Source of the DNA: Pseudomonas sp. B21-048
Lineage (GTDB): Bacteria; Pseudomonadota; Gammaproteobacteria; Pseudomonadales; Pseudomonadaceae
Direction of reading: 5' to 3'
DNA: 64,000 nucleotides
NCBI RefSeq assembly: GCF_024748615.1
Contig: NZ_CP087168.1
Span: 1,302,001 to 1,366,000 of the forward strand
Shown here: piece by piece, positions 1 to 8,510 of the stretch
Position numbering within the stretch: position 1 is the stretch's first letter
Layout of the letters: every line of letters begins with the position of its first letter
Notes under the pieces: generated by a model
The model's database searches: none
The model's input: only the letters and a program-made list of their open reading frames with translations
Told to the model about the DNA's origin: nothing
Made by a program: the position numbers and the translations under genes

Positions 1-2108
1 AGTTCCTTGACCGGGCGGATCATCGAGCCGGTTACGTCCTGGATGTACAGCTGCACCACGGTTTCGCCGTCACGCTTGCCGGTGTTCTTCACCACGACGC
101 TGGCGTCGAGCTTGCCGGTCTTGTTCAGTGTGGTCGACGACAGGGCCATGTCGGTCAGGCTGAACTGGGTGTAGCTCAGGCCGAAGCCGAACGGGAACAG
201 CGGCCCGGTGGTGTCTTCGAAATACTGCGAGGTGTAGTTGCCCGGTTTGCCCGGAGTGAACGGCCGGCCAATGCTCAGGTGGTTGTAGTAGGTCGGAATC
301 TGACCCACCGAGCGCGGGACAGTGATCGGCAGTTTGCCCGACGGGTTGTAGTCGCCGAACAGTACGTCAGCGATGGCGTTGCCGCCTTCGGTGCCGCTGA
401 ACCAGGTTTCCAGAATCGCGTCAGCCTGCTCGTTCTCTTCGAGAATCGACAGCGGACGACCATTCATCAACACCAGCACCAGCGGTTTGCCGGTGGCTTT
501 CAACGCCTTGATCAGTTCGCGCTGGGCGGCCGGGATGTTCAGGTCGGTGCGGCTCGAGGATTCGTGGGACATGCCACGGGATTCGCCCACCGCTGCCACC
601 ACCACGTCCGCTTGCCTGGCAGCTTTCACCGCTTCATCGATCAGGGCATTGGCCGAGCGCGGATCATCCACCACTTCCGGCGCGTCGAAGTTGAGGAAGT
701 TCAGGTAATCGAGGATTTTTTTGTCGCTGGTGATGTTCGCGCCACGGGCGTAGATCAGCGTCGACTGCGCGCCAAGCGCACTGGTCATGCCGTCGAACAA
801 GGTCACCGATTGCTCGGGGCGGCCAGCCGCGGCCCAACTGCCCATCATGTCGATCGGCGCCTTGGCCAGTGGACCGACCAGAGCGATTTTCGCGGTTTTC
901 TTCAGCGGCAGGGTATCGCCCTGGTTCTTCAGCAACACCAGGCTGCGACGTGCGACATCACGGGCTTCGGCGCGGTGCAGGCGGCTTTCGGCGTAGGTGT
1001 CGACCGGGTCATCCTCGGCCTTGCCGATGCGCAGGTACGGGTCTTTGAACAGGCCCATGTCGTACTTGGCGGCGAGCACTTCACGCACAGCGTTGTCGAT
1101 GTCTTTCTGTTCGATCTCACCGGCCTTCAGCAGCCCTGGCAATTCCTTGCCATACAGGGTGTCGTTCATACTCATGTCGATGCCGGCCTTGATCGCCAGC
1201 TTCGCGGCTTCGCGACCGTCAGCGGCGACGCCGTGCTTGATCAGCTCGAAAATCGCCCCGTGGTCGCTGACCGCCAGGCCCTTGAAGCCCCATTCCTTGC
1301 GCAACAGGTCGTTCATCAGCCAGGTGTTGGCGGTGGCCGGCACGCCGTTGATCGAGTTCAGCGCAACCATCACCCCGCCGGCACCGGCGTCAATCGCCGC
1401 GCGGTACGGTGGCAGGTAATCCTGGTACATCTTGACCGGGCTCATGTCGACGACGTTGTAGTCGCGACCGCCCTCGACCGCGCCGTACAAGGCAAAGTGC
1501 TTGACGCTGGCCATGATGCTGTCGGCTGCGTTCGCACCGGTGCCCTGGAAGGCCTTGACCATTACGCCGGCGATCCGCGAAACCAGGTAGGTGTCTTCGC
1601 CGAAGCCTTCGGACGTGCGGCCCCAGCGTGGGTCGCGGGAAATATCAACCATCGGTGCGAAGGTGATGTCGAGGCTGTCAGCCGCCGCTTCCTGGGCGGC
1701 GATGCGCCCGGAGCGACCAATGGCGTCCATGTCCCAGCTCGAGGCCAGGGCCAGCGGAATCGGGAAAATGGTGCGGTGGCCGTGGATCACGTCATAGGCG
1801 AAGAACATCGGGATCTTCAACCGGCTGCGCATGGCCGCATCCTGCATCGGACGGTTTTCGGCGCGAGTGATCGAGTTGAAGGTGCCGCCGATATTGCCGG
1901 CAGCGATCTCCTTGCGGATCATCTCCCGCGGCATTTCCGGGCCGATGCTGATCAGGCGTAACTGGCCGATCTTTTCATCGAGGGTCATTTGCTTCATCAG
2001 GTGGCTGATGAAGGCGTCCTTGTTCTCTATCGGTGCGGGCGTCGTGGCGGCCAATACGGTATGACTGGCCAGGCTGACGAACAGGCCCAGCAAACACAGC
2101 TTCTTCAT
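1..2108 (-). CDS. bglX: Periplasmic beta-glucosidase BglX, GH3 (3' end outside window)
   Basis: Glycoside hydrolase family 3 enzyme that releases terminal beta-D-glucose from oligosaccharides in the periplasm. The start at 2108 gives a clear signal peptide (MKKLCLLGLFVSLASHTVLA, cleavage before ATTPAP). The TIM-barrel domain follows, with the nucleophile Asp in the SDHGA motif at about residue 282. The alpha/beta second domain has the KNQGDTLPL and GESRGMSHES stretches, and the fibronectin-III-like domain begins near the left edge (LSSTTLNKTGKLDAS). About 702 codons are present; full-length BglX is about 760, so only the tail is missing. It stands alone and is divergent from lemA. The family call is firm; the natural substrate is not visible from sequence. 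Confidence 0.95.
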   Translation of the reverse strand, partial: MKKLCLLGLFVSLASHTVLAATTPAPIENKDAFISHLMKQMTLDEKIGQLRLISIGPEMPREMIRKEIAAGNIGGTFNSITRAENRPMQDAAMRSRLKIPMFFAYDVIHGHRTIFPIPLALASSWDMDAIGRSGRIAAQEAAADSLDITFAPMVDISRDPRWGRTSEGFGEDTYLVSRIAGVMVKAFQGTGANAADSIMASVKHFALYGAVEGGRDYNVVDMSPVKMYQDYLPPYRAAIDAGAGGVMVALNSINGVPATANTWLMNDLLRKEWGFKGLAVSDHGAIFELIKHGVAADGREAAKLAIKAGIDMSMNDTLYGKELPGLLKAGEIEQKDIDNAVREVLAAKYDMGLFKDPYLRIGKAEDDPVDTYAESRLHRAEARDVARRSLVLLKNQGDTLPLKKTAKIALVGPLAKAPIDMMGSWAAAGRPEQSVTLFDGMTSALGAQSTLIYARGANITSDKKILDYLNFLNFDAPEVVDDPRSANALIDEAVKAARQADVVVAAVGESRGMSHESSSRTDLNIPAAQRELIKALKATGKPLVLVLMNGRPLSILEENEQADAILETWFSGTEGGNAIADVLFGDYNPSGKLPITVPRSVGQIPTYYNHLSIGRPFTPGKPGNYTSQYFEDTTGPLFPFGFGLSYTQFSLTDMALSSTTLNKTGKLDASVVVKNTGKRDGETVVQLYIQDVTGSMIRPVKE

Positions 2109-2342
2109 GAATGGTTTTCTCAAAAGCCTAAACGGCAGTGAATACACGCCGGTCAGCCAAAATTTTGGGAGCGACTATTGTTGTTCAGGTAAATGCAGCA
2201 AACTTCTGCAGCGTGTCAGTGCTGGGCATCTTTTAGCCCATTGGCTCGATGCAATCCAGTAGCGGCGCAGATTATGCCCCAAGAGCGGGGTTCAAAGTTC
2301 GACGGTTGTTTTTCAACGGAATGTGCAAGGAGCGTCAACCAG
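2109..2342. promoter_or_regulatory. Divergent promoter region bglX / lemA
   Basis: A 234-base gap separates the bglX start from the lemA start and should hold promoters for both. The only element I can place firmly is an AAGGAG ribosome binding site at 2327-2332, 10 bases before the lemA ATG. An open frame runs upstream of that ATG from 2193, but it has no ribosome site and no lipoprotein signal, so I treat it as non-coding. Confidence 0.4.
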
Positions 2343-2951
2343 ATGAATGTACGACACCACTATCGGTCGAGCCTGCAGGTTGCAGCCTTGATGTTGCTGA
2401 CCACACTATTGGCCGGTTGCGGAATCAACACTATCCCGACCCTCGACGAGCAGGCCAAGGCTGCCTGGGGCCAGGTGCAGAATCAGTACCAGCGCCGCGC
2501 CGACCTGATTCCCAATCTGGTGGAAGTCGTCAAGGGTTACGCCAAGCATGAAGAAGCCACCCTGACGGCGGTGATCGAAGCCCGGGCCAAGGCGACGTCG
2601 ATCCAGGTCGATGCGAAGTCCCTCGATAATCCGGAAAAACTCAAACAGTATCAGCAGGCCCAGGATCAGTTGAGCGGTGCCCTCAGTCGTTTGATGGTGG
2701 TCTCTGAGCGCTACCCGGACCTCAAGGCCAACCAGAATTTCCTGGCGCTGCAATCGCAACTGGAAGGCACCGAGAACCGCATCGCCGTGGCGCGTCGCGA
2801 TTTCATCCTGGCGGTGCAAAAGTACAATACCGAGCTTCGCACTTTCCCCGGTCGCCTGTGGCACAGCGTGATGTACAGCGATTTGCCGATTCGCGAAACC
2901 TTCGAGGCCACCACTCCCGGGGCCGAACAAGCGCCACAAGTGAAATTCTGA
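2343..2951 (+). CDS. lemA: LemA family lipoprotein
   Basis: LemA proteins are mostly alpha-helical envelope proteins of unclear biochemical role, usually encoded with TPM-domain genes as here. The start at 2343 (MNVRHHYRSS) has an AAGGAG 10 bases upstream and gives a lipoprotein signal ending in LLAGC, with the lipidated Cys at residue 26. The body shows the family pattern: QVQNQYQRRADLIPNLVEVV near residues 45-65 and LQSQLEGTENRIAVARRDF near residues 150-168. The protein has 202 residues, normal for LemA. It is followed after 43 bases by a TPM gene, then a second one, and these are probably one operon. Confidence 0.92.
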   Translation: MNVRHHYRSSLQVAALMLLTTLLAGCGINTIPTLDEQAKAAWGQVQNQYQRRADLIPNLVEVVKGYAKHEEATLTAVIEARAKATSIQVDAKSLDNPEKLKQYQQAQDQLSGALSRLMVVSERYPDLKANQNFLALQSQLEGTENRIAVARRDFILAVQKYNTELRTFPGRLWHSVMYSDLPIRETFEATTPGAEQAPQVKF

Positions 2952-2994
2952 TCAACGCCCTGTCGGCGATACAGTTATCAGGGATGAGGTTCCA

Positions 2995-3747
2995 ATGCGT
3001 GTTTTTAGAATAGGCCTGGCGCTATTGTTGTGCGCCATGGCACTCATGGTCCAGGCTGAATTGACGTTTCCGGCACTGACCGCAAGGGTGGTGGACAACG
3101 CCCGATTGATCGAGCCTGGGGTGCGCGAGCAATTGACGCAACAGCTCCAGGCTCACGAAAAGGCCACCGGTGAACAGGTGGTGGTCGTCACAGTGGAAAA
3201 CCTGCAGGGCGCCAGCATCGAAGACTTCGGTTATCAGCTGGGACGCCACTGGGGCATCGGCCAGAAGGACAAGAATACGGGTGCCTTGCTGATCGTCGCC
3301 CGTGACGACCGCAAGTTGCGCATCGAAGTCGGGTATGGACTGGAAGATCGCCTGACCGATGCCCAGAGTTCGGTGATCATCAATCAGGTGATCACTCCCT
3401 CGTTCAAGACAGGCAATTTCAGCAAGGGCATCAGTGACGGCGTGGCCGCCATGCTGGTGGTGCTGGGCGGCAACCCGCTGAACGAGGGGCCGCCGGAAGA
3501 CGAAGAGTCGTTCGGCCAGATATTTGCCAATGGCGTGGGTATGCTTTTTATCATGGCATTGCCTTTTTTGATTACGTACTGGTTCCTGAACATGCTCGGC
3601 GTAGTGGGCTCAAGGGGACGAAGCTCGTCTGACGACATATTCTACGGCAGCGGCTCTGGTGGGAGCAGCGGCAGTGGAGATGGCGGCGGGGGCTTCAGCG
3701 GCGGCGGGGGCAGTTTCGGGGGCGGCGGTTCGTCGGGCGGCTGGTGA
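2995..3747 (+). CDS. TPM domain protein, YgcG type, Gly-rich tail
   Basis: Protein of 250 residues with a signal peptide (cleavage near MVQA/ELTFP), a periplasmic TPM (TLP18.3/Psb32/MOLO-1) domain over about residues 25-150 (LTQQLQAHEKATGEQVVVVT, GLEDRLTDAQSSVI), one membrane segment near 178-200, and a low-complexity Ser/Gly tail ending in SSGGW. TPM domains have been linked to phosphatase activity or to membrane-protein maintenance. Neither can be shown here. The GGGFSGGGGSFGGGG tail is typical of YgcG-like members. It lies between lemA and a second TPM gene in the same orientation, a partnership that recurs in many bacteria. Confidence 0.9.
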   Translation: MRVFRIGLALLLCAMALMVQAELTFPALTARVVDNARLIEPGVREQLTQQLQAHEKATGEQVVVVTVENLQGASIEDFGYQLGRHWGIGQKDKNTGALLIVARDDRKLRIEVGYGLEDRLTDAQSSVIINQVITPSFKTGNFSKGISDGVAAMLVVLGGNPLNEGPPEDEESFGQIFANGVGMLFIMALPFLITYWFLNMLGVVGSRGRSSSDDIFYGSGSGGSSGSGDGGGGFSGGGGSFGGGGSSGGW

Positions 3748-3789
3748 TCTGCAGGTAAAAACAACAACAGCGAGCAGGCATTCATAAAC

Positions 3790-4407
3790 ATGGCATTACT
3801 GACTGAACACGAACAACGCAAAGTCGCCGAGGCGATTGCCCGGGTCGAGCGCGACACCGACGCCGAACTGGTGACGGTGCTGGCGGCCCGCGCCGACGAT
3901 TACGCGTATATCCCGCTGCTCTGGGCCAGCCTGCTGGCGCTGGTGGTGCCGGGTATCGTGCATTACCTGACGGGCTGGCTGACCCTGCACAGCCTGTTGC
4001 TGGTGCAGTGGCTCAGTTTCATCGTGTTGTGCCTGGCGTTCCGGATTCCGAAAGTCACCACGCGCTTGATTCCGCGCTCGGTGCGTCATTGGCGCGCGTC
4101 GAACCTGGCGCGCCGGCAGTTTCTGGAGCAAAACCTGCACCACACGGTGGGCAGCACCGGCATGCTGATTTTCGTCTCCGAGGCCGAGCGCTATGTGGAA
4201 ATTCTGGTGGATGAAGGGATTTCCAAACGGCTAGACAACAAGAACTGGGACGCGATAGTGGCGGCGTTTACGCAGCAGGTGAAACAAGGGCAGACATTGC
4301 AGGGGTTTGTGACGTGCATCGAGGCATGCGGCGAGTTACTCAAGGTGCATGTGCCGGTGACTCATGTGAGGAATGAATTGCCGAATCGGTTGGTGGTGTT
4401 GGGCTAG
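3790..4407 (+). CDS. TPM domain membrane protein
   Basis: Second TPM-family protein (205 residues), without a signal peptide or Gly-rich tail. Its N-terminus (EQRKVAEAIARVERDTDAELVTVLAA) is a short TPM-like segment. Two membrane segments follow at about residues 38-60 and 68-90, then a C-terminal part with VSEAERYVEILVDEGI, the second half of the TPM fold. The split TPM with an inserted membrane hairpin matches the small partner usually found after YgcG-type genes. It starts 42 bases after the previous gene and is probably co-transcribed with it and lemA. The role is inferred only from this neighbourhood. Confidence 0.85.
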   Translation: MALLTEHEQRKVAEAIARVERDTDAELVTVLAARADDYAYIPLLWASLLALVVPGIVHYLTGWLTLHSLLLVQWLSFIVLCLAFRIPKVTTRLIPRSVRHWRASNLARRQFLEQNLHHTVGSTGMLIFVSEAERYVEILVDEGISKRLDNKNWDAIVAAFTQQVKQGQTLQGFVTCIEACGELLKVHVPVTHVRNELPNRLVVLG

Positions 4408-4516
4408 ATCTTTTGATTCTGCACCGTTCGGCAAATAACTGCGTGTCCCGAACGGCCATCCCCCCTAAAATACCCACCATTCCCCGATTCGCACCGCCCG
4501 AGGCCGTTTTTTTCCC

Positions 4517-5731
4517 ATGTCTGTCACTGCCACTCCCGCCAGCCTCGCGCCGGATCACCACGCCCAGTTCATCGACCTGCTGCAAACCAGCCTCGACCAG
4601 AACGCCTTCATCAAACTGGTGCTGGCCAAGTACGTTGGTACAGAGGCGGATTTGCAGCGGCTGATCATCAAGCAACTGACGGTCAAGGATCAGCCGTGCC
4701 TGTCCTTCGTCTACCGCTACAAAACCCGCGACATCACCAAGAACCTGCCGATTACCGAAGGCGTGGCGACCATCGCCGCGCTGTTGCCGGCGTCGTTCAA
4801 AAATGCGCATTTACTGTCATTGACCGACGAAGCCCAGCTCGAATACAGCAAAAAGGGCAAATCTTCGCTGTTCAAGAGCAAACCTCAGCAATTGCGCGAA
4901 GTGCCGTCCGCCGAGCACAACCGCGAGAAGAACCGTTTTCTCGACCTGAGCCGGCCGTTTCTCAAAGACCTCGGCGTAACCAACGCGCAGCATGAGCTGA
5001 TCCCGGCGATGTCGCGCAAGTGGAAGCAGATCAACAAGTTCATCGAAGTCTTCAGCCATGCACTGACCTCCTCGCCGCTGGCGCTGGACAAGCCCGTGCG
5101 GGTGGCGGATTTCGGCTCGGGCAAGGGCTACCTGACGTTCGCGATCCACGACTACCTGCGCAACACCTTGAAGGCCGAAGGCGAGGTGACCGGCGTCGAG
5201 CTGCGCGAAGACATGGTCAGCCTGTGCAACAGCGCGGCGGCGAAGCTGGAGCATCCGGGGCTGGTGTTCAAATGCGGTGACGTGCGCAGCGTCGCGCCGA
5301 GCGAGCTGGACGTGATGATTGCGTTGCATGCCTGCGACATCGCCACCGACTATGCGATTCACACCGGCATTCGTTCCGGCGCTTCGATCATCATGTGCTC
5401 GCCGTGCTGCCACAAACAGATCCGCCTGCAGATCCAGAGCCCGGCGTTGCTCAAGCCGATGTTGCAATACGGCCTGCACCTGGGCCAACAGGCGGAAATG
5501 GTTACCGACAGTTTGCGTGCGTTGTTTCTGGAAGCGTGCGGTTACGAAACCAAGGTCTTTGAGTTCATCTCACTGGACCACACCAACAAGAACAAGATGA
5601 TCCTGGCGGTCAAGCGCGCCGAGCCGGTGGACCCGGCTCAGCTGTTGGTGAAGATTCAGGAACTGAAGGATTTCTACCACATCAGCGAACATTGCCTGGA
5701 AACCCTGCTGCGGGCTGACGGCTACCTCTGA
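4517..5731 (+). CDS. Class I SAM-dependent methyltransferase (Methyltransf_32 type)
   Basis: Cytosolic protein of 404 residues. The Rossmann methyltransferase signature VADFGSGKGYLTFA lies at about residues 196-209, preceded by a long helical N-terminal domain. Downstream motifs ALHACDIATDYAI and CSPCCHKQ (Cys residues near 294-298) are characteristic of the Methyltransf_32 group, which in eukaryotes includes METTL25/GSTCD-like proteins. The substrate is unknown, and the conserved Cys-His cluster suggests a metal or RNA interaction. It stands alone, convergent with the EamA transporter gene. The N-terminal segment EVPSAEHNREKNRFLD is reminiscent of RNA-binding methyltransferases, but this is inference. 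Confidence 0.82.
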   Translation: MSVTATPASLAPDHHAQFIDLLQTSLDQNAFIKLVLAKYVGTEADLQRLIIKQLTVKDQPCLSFVYRYKTRDITKNLPITEGVATIAALLPASFKNAHLLSLTDEAQLEYSKKGKSSLFKSKPQQLREVPSAEHNREKNRFLDLSRPFLKDLGVTNAQHELIPAMSRKWKQINKFIEVFSHALTSSPLALDKPVRVADFGSGKGYLTFAIHDYLRNTLKAEGEVTGVELREDMVSLCNSAAAKLEHPGLVFKCGDVRSVAPSELDVMIALHACDIATDYAIHTGIRSGASIIMCSPCCHKQIRLQIQSPALLKPMLQYGLHLGQQAEMVTDSLRALFLEACGYETKVFEFISLDHTNKNKMILAVKRAEPVDPAQLLVKIQELKDFYHISEHCLETLLRADGYL

Positions 5732-5783
5732 TTGCTGCTGTGGACGGCGGTTGCGGATCACCGCACCGCCTGCTCCTGCAGGG

Positions 5784-6674
5784 TTAGGCCCTGGCAACAC
5801 GCGCGGGCTGCACCGCCGTCTTGCGCCCCAACATCACCGTCACGATCACTCCGGCCGCAAACAGCCAGGTTATCGACTCGACGTGCTCACCGAAGAACAA
5901 CGCCGAAAATGCGATCGTGAAGAAAATCTGCAGCAACTGGATCTGGCTGACCCGGGCAATGCCGCCCATGGCCAGCCCCGCGTACCAGGCAAAGAACCCG
6001 ATGAACTGTGAAAACAGCGAGACGTAACCAAACGCCCACCAGGTTTTGGCTGAAATCTCGCCCTGATGTTGCAGCGCCAGATACACCACCGGTCCGATCA
6101 GCAGCGGCGTCGATAGCACCAGCGCCCAGCAGATCACCTGCCAGCCACCCATCTCCTTGGCCAATCGGCCGCCTTCGGCATAACCCAACCCTCCCACGGC
6201 AATCGCGCCGAGCATCAACAAATCACCGGCCTGAATGCTGCCCGCGCCGCTGATCAGCGCATAACCGAGCACCAACGCACTGCCCAACGCGGCGCAGGCC
6301 CAGAAGGCTTTTGACGGACGCTCATGGGACAGCCACGCGGCATACAACGCCACACACAGCGGTTGCAAGCCGTTGACCAGTGCGCCGTGAGAGGCGGGCA
6401 ACGTCTGCATGGCCCAGGCCGACAGCACCGGGAAACCAAGGATGACCCCGGTAATCACCAGCGTCAGGCCTTTGACCTGCTTCCAGGTGGGCCATTTTTC
6501 ACGGTGCCACAGCAATAAAAGCGCTGCCGGAATCGCCGCGAACAGCGCACGACCGAGGCCGTTGAGCAGCGGATGAAGTTCCTGCACGACGATTCGTGTG
6601 AAGGGCAGGGTCAGGCTGAAGATAACGACGCCGAGCAGGCCGAGGGCCATGCCAGTGTTTTCGCGCGAGGACAT
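5784..6674 (-). CDS. EamA/DMT family transporter
   Basis: Inner-membrane protein of 296 residues with about ten hydrophobic segments in two EamA repeats (first repeat from LGLLGVVIFSLTLPFTRIVV, second from ALGSALVLGYALISGAGSI). This is the drug/metabolite exporter architecture. The start MSSRENTGMALG at 6674 is followed at once by the first membrane segment. The members are exporters of small metabolites or amino acids; the substrate cannot be read from sequence. The gene is monocistronic. Downstream is the convergent methyltransferase gene, upstream a REP-like inverted repeat. Confidence 0.88.
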   Translation of the reverse strand: MSSRENTGMALGLLGVVIFSLTLPFTRIVVQELHPLLNGLGRALFAAIPAALLLLWHREKWPTWKQVKGLTLVITGVILGFPVLSAWAMQTLPASHGALVNGLQPLCVALYAAWLSHERPSKAFWACAALGSALVLGYALISGAGSIQAGDLLMLGAIAVGGLGYAEGGRLAKEMGGWQVICWALVLSTPLLIGPVVYLALQHQGEISAKTWWAFGYVSLFSQFIGFFAWYAGLAMGGIARVSQIQLLQIFFTIAFSALFFGEHVESITWLFAAGVIVTVMLGRKTAVQPARVARA

Positions 6675-7023
6675 GATGGGTGACCAGAATTAAGGATGGC
6701 GGGAAGTTTCTTTATCTAGCCATAAACTGTGCATACCGCTCTGTTACAGCTAGGCGCAGAGTTATCCGTACAGTTAAGCGCGGTTCCTGTGGCGAGGGAG
6801 CTTGCTCCCGCTGGGGCGCGAAGCGGCCCTACCGGTTTCGTCAATCAATCGGTGGTCTCTGGTTTTGCGACTGCTTCGCAGCCAAGCGGGAGCAAGCTCC
6901 CTCGCCACAAAAGCCAAATCCAATACACATCATCCGTAGTAACTGGTTATTACCCACCCCGTCGGATAAGGACTACCTTGAATACTCCTGCATGCCCACG
7001 CATTTCCCAGAGGAGTCCTCCCC
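6675..7023. repeat. Intergenic gap with a widely spaced perfect 25-bp inverted repeat (REP-like)
   Basis: This 349-base non-coding stretch contains TGTGGCGAGGGAGCTTGCTC... at 6788-6812 and its exact reverse complement at 6885-6909, 25 of 25 bases. Each arm is itself partly palindromic (GGGAGCTTGCTCCC on the left, GGGAGCAAGCTCCC on the right). The spacer holds CTGGGGCGCGAAGCGGCCC and CTGCTTCGCAGCCAAG, so two REP units face each other. Both flanking genes read away from it. The PfpI promoter must lie in the last 100 bases; I see an AGGAG at 7010-7014 as its ribosome site. Open frames through this repeat are not credible genes. Confidence 0.8.
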
Positions 7024-7605
7024 ATGGCGGCTAAAAAAATTCTGATGCTGGTCGGCGATTACGTCGAAGACTATGAAGTGATGGTGCCGTTCCAGGCGCT
7101 GCTGATGGTCGGCCACACGGTGCACGCCGTTTGCCCGGACAAAACCGCCGGCCAGACCGTGCGCACAGCGATCCATGACTTCGAAGGCGACCAGACCTAC
7201 AGCGAAAAACCCGGTCACCTGTTTGCCCTGAACTTCGATTTCGCCAAGGTAGACGCCGCGGACTACGACGCGCTGCTGGTGCCGGGTGGTCGTGCGCCGG
7301 AATACCTGCGCCTGAACGAAAAAGTCCTGGAGCTGGTGCGAGCGTTCGACAAGGCCGGCAAACCGATTGCCGCCGTGTGTCACGGTGCGCAACTGTTGGC
7401 CGCGGCAGGCATTCTTGAAGGCCGCGAGTGCAGTGCTTACCCCGCGTGTGCCCCGGAAGTGCGCCTGGCGGGTGGCACGTTCATCGATATCCCGGTGACG
7501 GAAGGTCATGTTCAAGGCAATCTGGCCACTGCACCGGCCTGGCCGGCACACCCGAGCTGGCTGGCCGGTTTCCTCGGGTTGCTGGGCACCAAAATCACGC
7601 TGTAA
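7024..7605 (+). CDS. DJ-1/PfpI family protein
   Basis: Class I glutamine amidotransferase-like protein of 193 residues. The nucleophile elbow [14 protein letters not shown] places the reactive Cys at residue 119, and the usual upstream patterns [13 protein letters not shown] and [13 protein letters not shown] are present. PfpI/YhbO-type members have been described as proteases, glyoxalases or deglycases; which applies here cannot be decided. It sits 14 bases before a ribbon-helix-helix gene, so the two are probably transcribed together. An AGGAG (7010-7014) supports the start at 7024. Confidence 0.9.
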   Translation: MAAKKILMLVGDYVEDYEVMVPFQALLMVGHTVHAVCPDKTAGQTVRTAIHDFEGDQTYSEKPGHLFALNFDFAKVDAADYDALLVPGGRAPEYLRLNEKVLELVRAFDKAGKPIAAVCHGAQLLAAAGILEGRECSAYPACAPEVRLAGGTFIDIPVTEGHVQGNLATAPAWPAHPSWLAGFLGLLGTKITL

Positions 7606-7619
7606 CGAGGGACCTGTCC

Positions 7620-7919
7620 ATGTGCGAGCTCTACGTCAAGGCCGATCCGATTCTCTACGAATCGCGCTCCCGCTCGCTGCGCATCTGCGGGGTGGTGACC
7701 ACCCTGCGGCTGGAGAATCAGTTCTGGGACATCCTCAGCGAAATCGCCGAGGTCGACGGCATGACCACCAATCAGTTGATCGCCAAGCTGTATGAAGAGG
7801 TGATGGACTACCGCGGCGAAGTGGTGAATTTCGCCTCGTTCTTGCGGGTCAGCTGCATGCGGTATTTATCCCAGCGGCGCGTCGCGTCACCCCAAATGAG
7901 CGTCGTACGGTCGGCCTGA
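7620..7919 (+). CDS. Ribbon-helix-helix domain protein
   Basis: Small protein of 99 residues (MCELYVKADP...) with a ribbon-helix-helix pattern: a basic N-terminal strand (RSLRICGVVTTLRLE) followed by helices FWDILSEIAEVDGMTTNQLI and LYEEVMDYRGEVVNFASFLR. The family binds DNA as dimers, or acts as arylsulfotransferase-associated or uncharacterised regulators. The start ATG at 7620 follows an ACGAGGGAC ribosome-like stretch. A longer frame from 7428 overlaps pfpI and is rejected. It probably forms an operon with the PfpI gene and ends just before a strong inverted repeat. Confidence 0.78.
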   Translation: MCELYVKADPILYESRSRSLRICGVVTTLRLENQFWDILSEIAEVDGMTTNQLIAKLYEEVMDYRGEVVNFASFLRVSCMRYLSQRRVASPQMSVVRSA

Positions 7920-7921
7920 AC

Positions 7922-8003
7922 ATCAAAAGATCGCAGGCTTCGCCAGCTCCTACAGAGGTATACGATCTCATGTAGGAGCTGGCGAAGCCTGCGATCTTTT
8001 GAT
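7922..8003. repeat. Perfect 33-bp inverted repeat, likely terminator or REP-type hairpin
   Basis: Positions 7922-7954 and 7971-8003 are exact reverse complements (33 of 33 bases) around a 16-base loop. The arms carry GCTTCGCCAGCTCCTAC and GTAGGAGCTGGCGAAGC, plus the palindromic-looking AGATCGCAGG. It starts 3 bases after the stop codon of the ribbon-helix-helix gene. In RNA it would be a very long hairpin ending in a TTTTGAT tract, so it can stop transcription. The sequence type resembles the repeated intergenic elements of fluorescens-group genomes. Confidence 0.85.
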
Positions 8004-8065
8004 CTTGCGGTTGAGGTGGTCTTTACTCTGAAGCGCAAACCTCTCAATCGCCAAGGAGAAGAAGC

Positions 8066-8410
8066 ATGTCTGGATGGTACGAAGTGAGCAAAACCGTCAA
8101 CGGTCAATTCAAGTTTGTATTAAAAGCGGCCAATGCCGAAACCATTCTGACCAGCGAGCTGTACACCACGCGCGGTGCGGCCGACAGCGGTATCGCCTCG
8201 GTTCAGGCCAACAGTCCGCTGGACGAACGCTACGAGAAAAAAACCACCAAGGACGGCCATCCTTACTTCAACCTCAAGGCTGCCAACCATCAGATCATCG
8301 GCAGCAGCGAATCCTACTCATCGGATGCCGCGAGGGATAAAGGCATCGCCAGCGTCAAGGCCAACGGCCCGACCACGGTGATCAAGGACAAGACCTTGCC
8401 GGTGCTCTAA
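8066..8410 (+). CDS. yegP: YegP family protein with two DUF1508 repeats
   Basis: Small protein of 114 residues made of two tandem DUF1508 units, about residues 3-50 (GWYEVSKTVNGQFKFVLKAA) and 54-103 (RYEKKTTKDGHPYFNLKAAN). Each ends in a G-I-A-S-V-[QK]-A-N helix. YegP-type proteins are soluble and of unknown function. The start has a good ribosome site (AAGGAG at 8053-8058). It is preceded by the 33-bp inverted repeat and followed by REP hairpins, so it is monocistronic. A second, single-repeat DUF1508 gene lies at 59511. Confidence 0.9.
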   Translation: MSGWYEVSKTVNGQFKFVLKAANAETILTSELYTTRGAADSGIASVQANSPLDERYEKKTTKDGHPYFNLKAANHQIIGSSESYSSDAARDKGIASVKANGPTTVIKDKTLPVL

Positions 8411-8422
8411 ACACACCGGATA

Positions 8423-8492
8423 CCAATGTGGGAGCGAGCTTGCTCCCACATTGGAATGCATTCCTCCTCTGGGAGCGAGCCTGCTCGCGATG
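8423..8492. repeat. Two REP-like hairpins between yegP and the DUF4917 gene
   Basis: The first is a perfect 13-bp stem, CCAATGTGGGAGC at 8423-8435 with GCTCCCACATTGG at 8442-8454, loop GAGCTT. The second, imperfect one is GGGAGCGAGCCTGCTCGCGA at 8471-8490. Both sit between convergent genes, where they may also act as terminators for either strand. The GGGAGCGAGC core recurs at 34579-34606. Confidence 0.75.
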
Positions 8493-8510
8493 ACATTAGA
8501 CCTGTCGCCG

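Noticed and set aside
279..1961. 560-codon open frame opposite bglX
   Set aside because: It is the high-GC antisense shadow of a well-supported GH3 gene; it has no family motif and is rich in His, Arg and Gln as shadows are.
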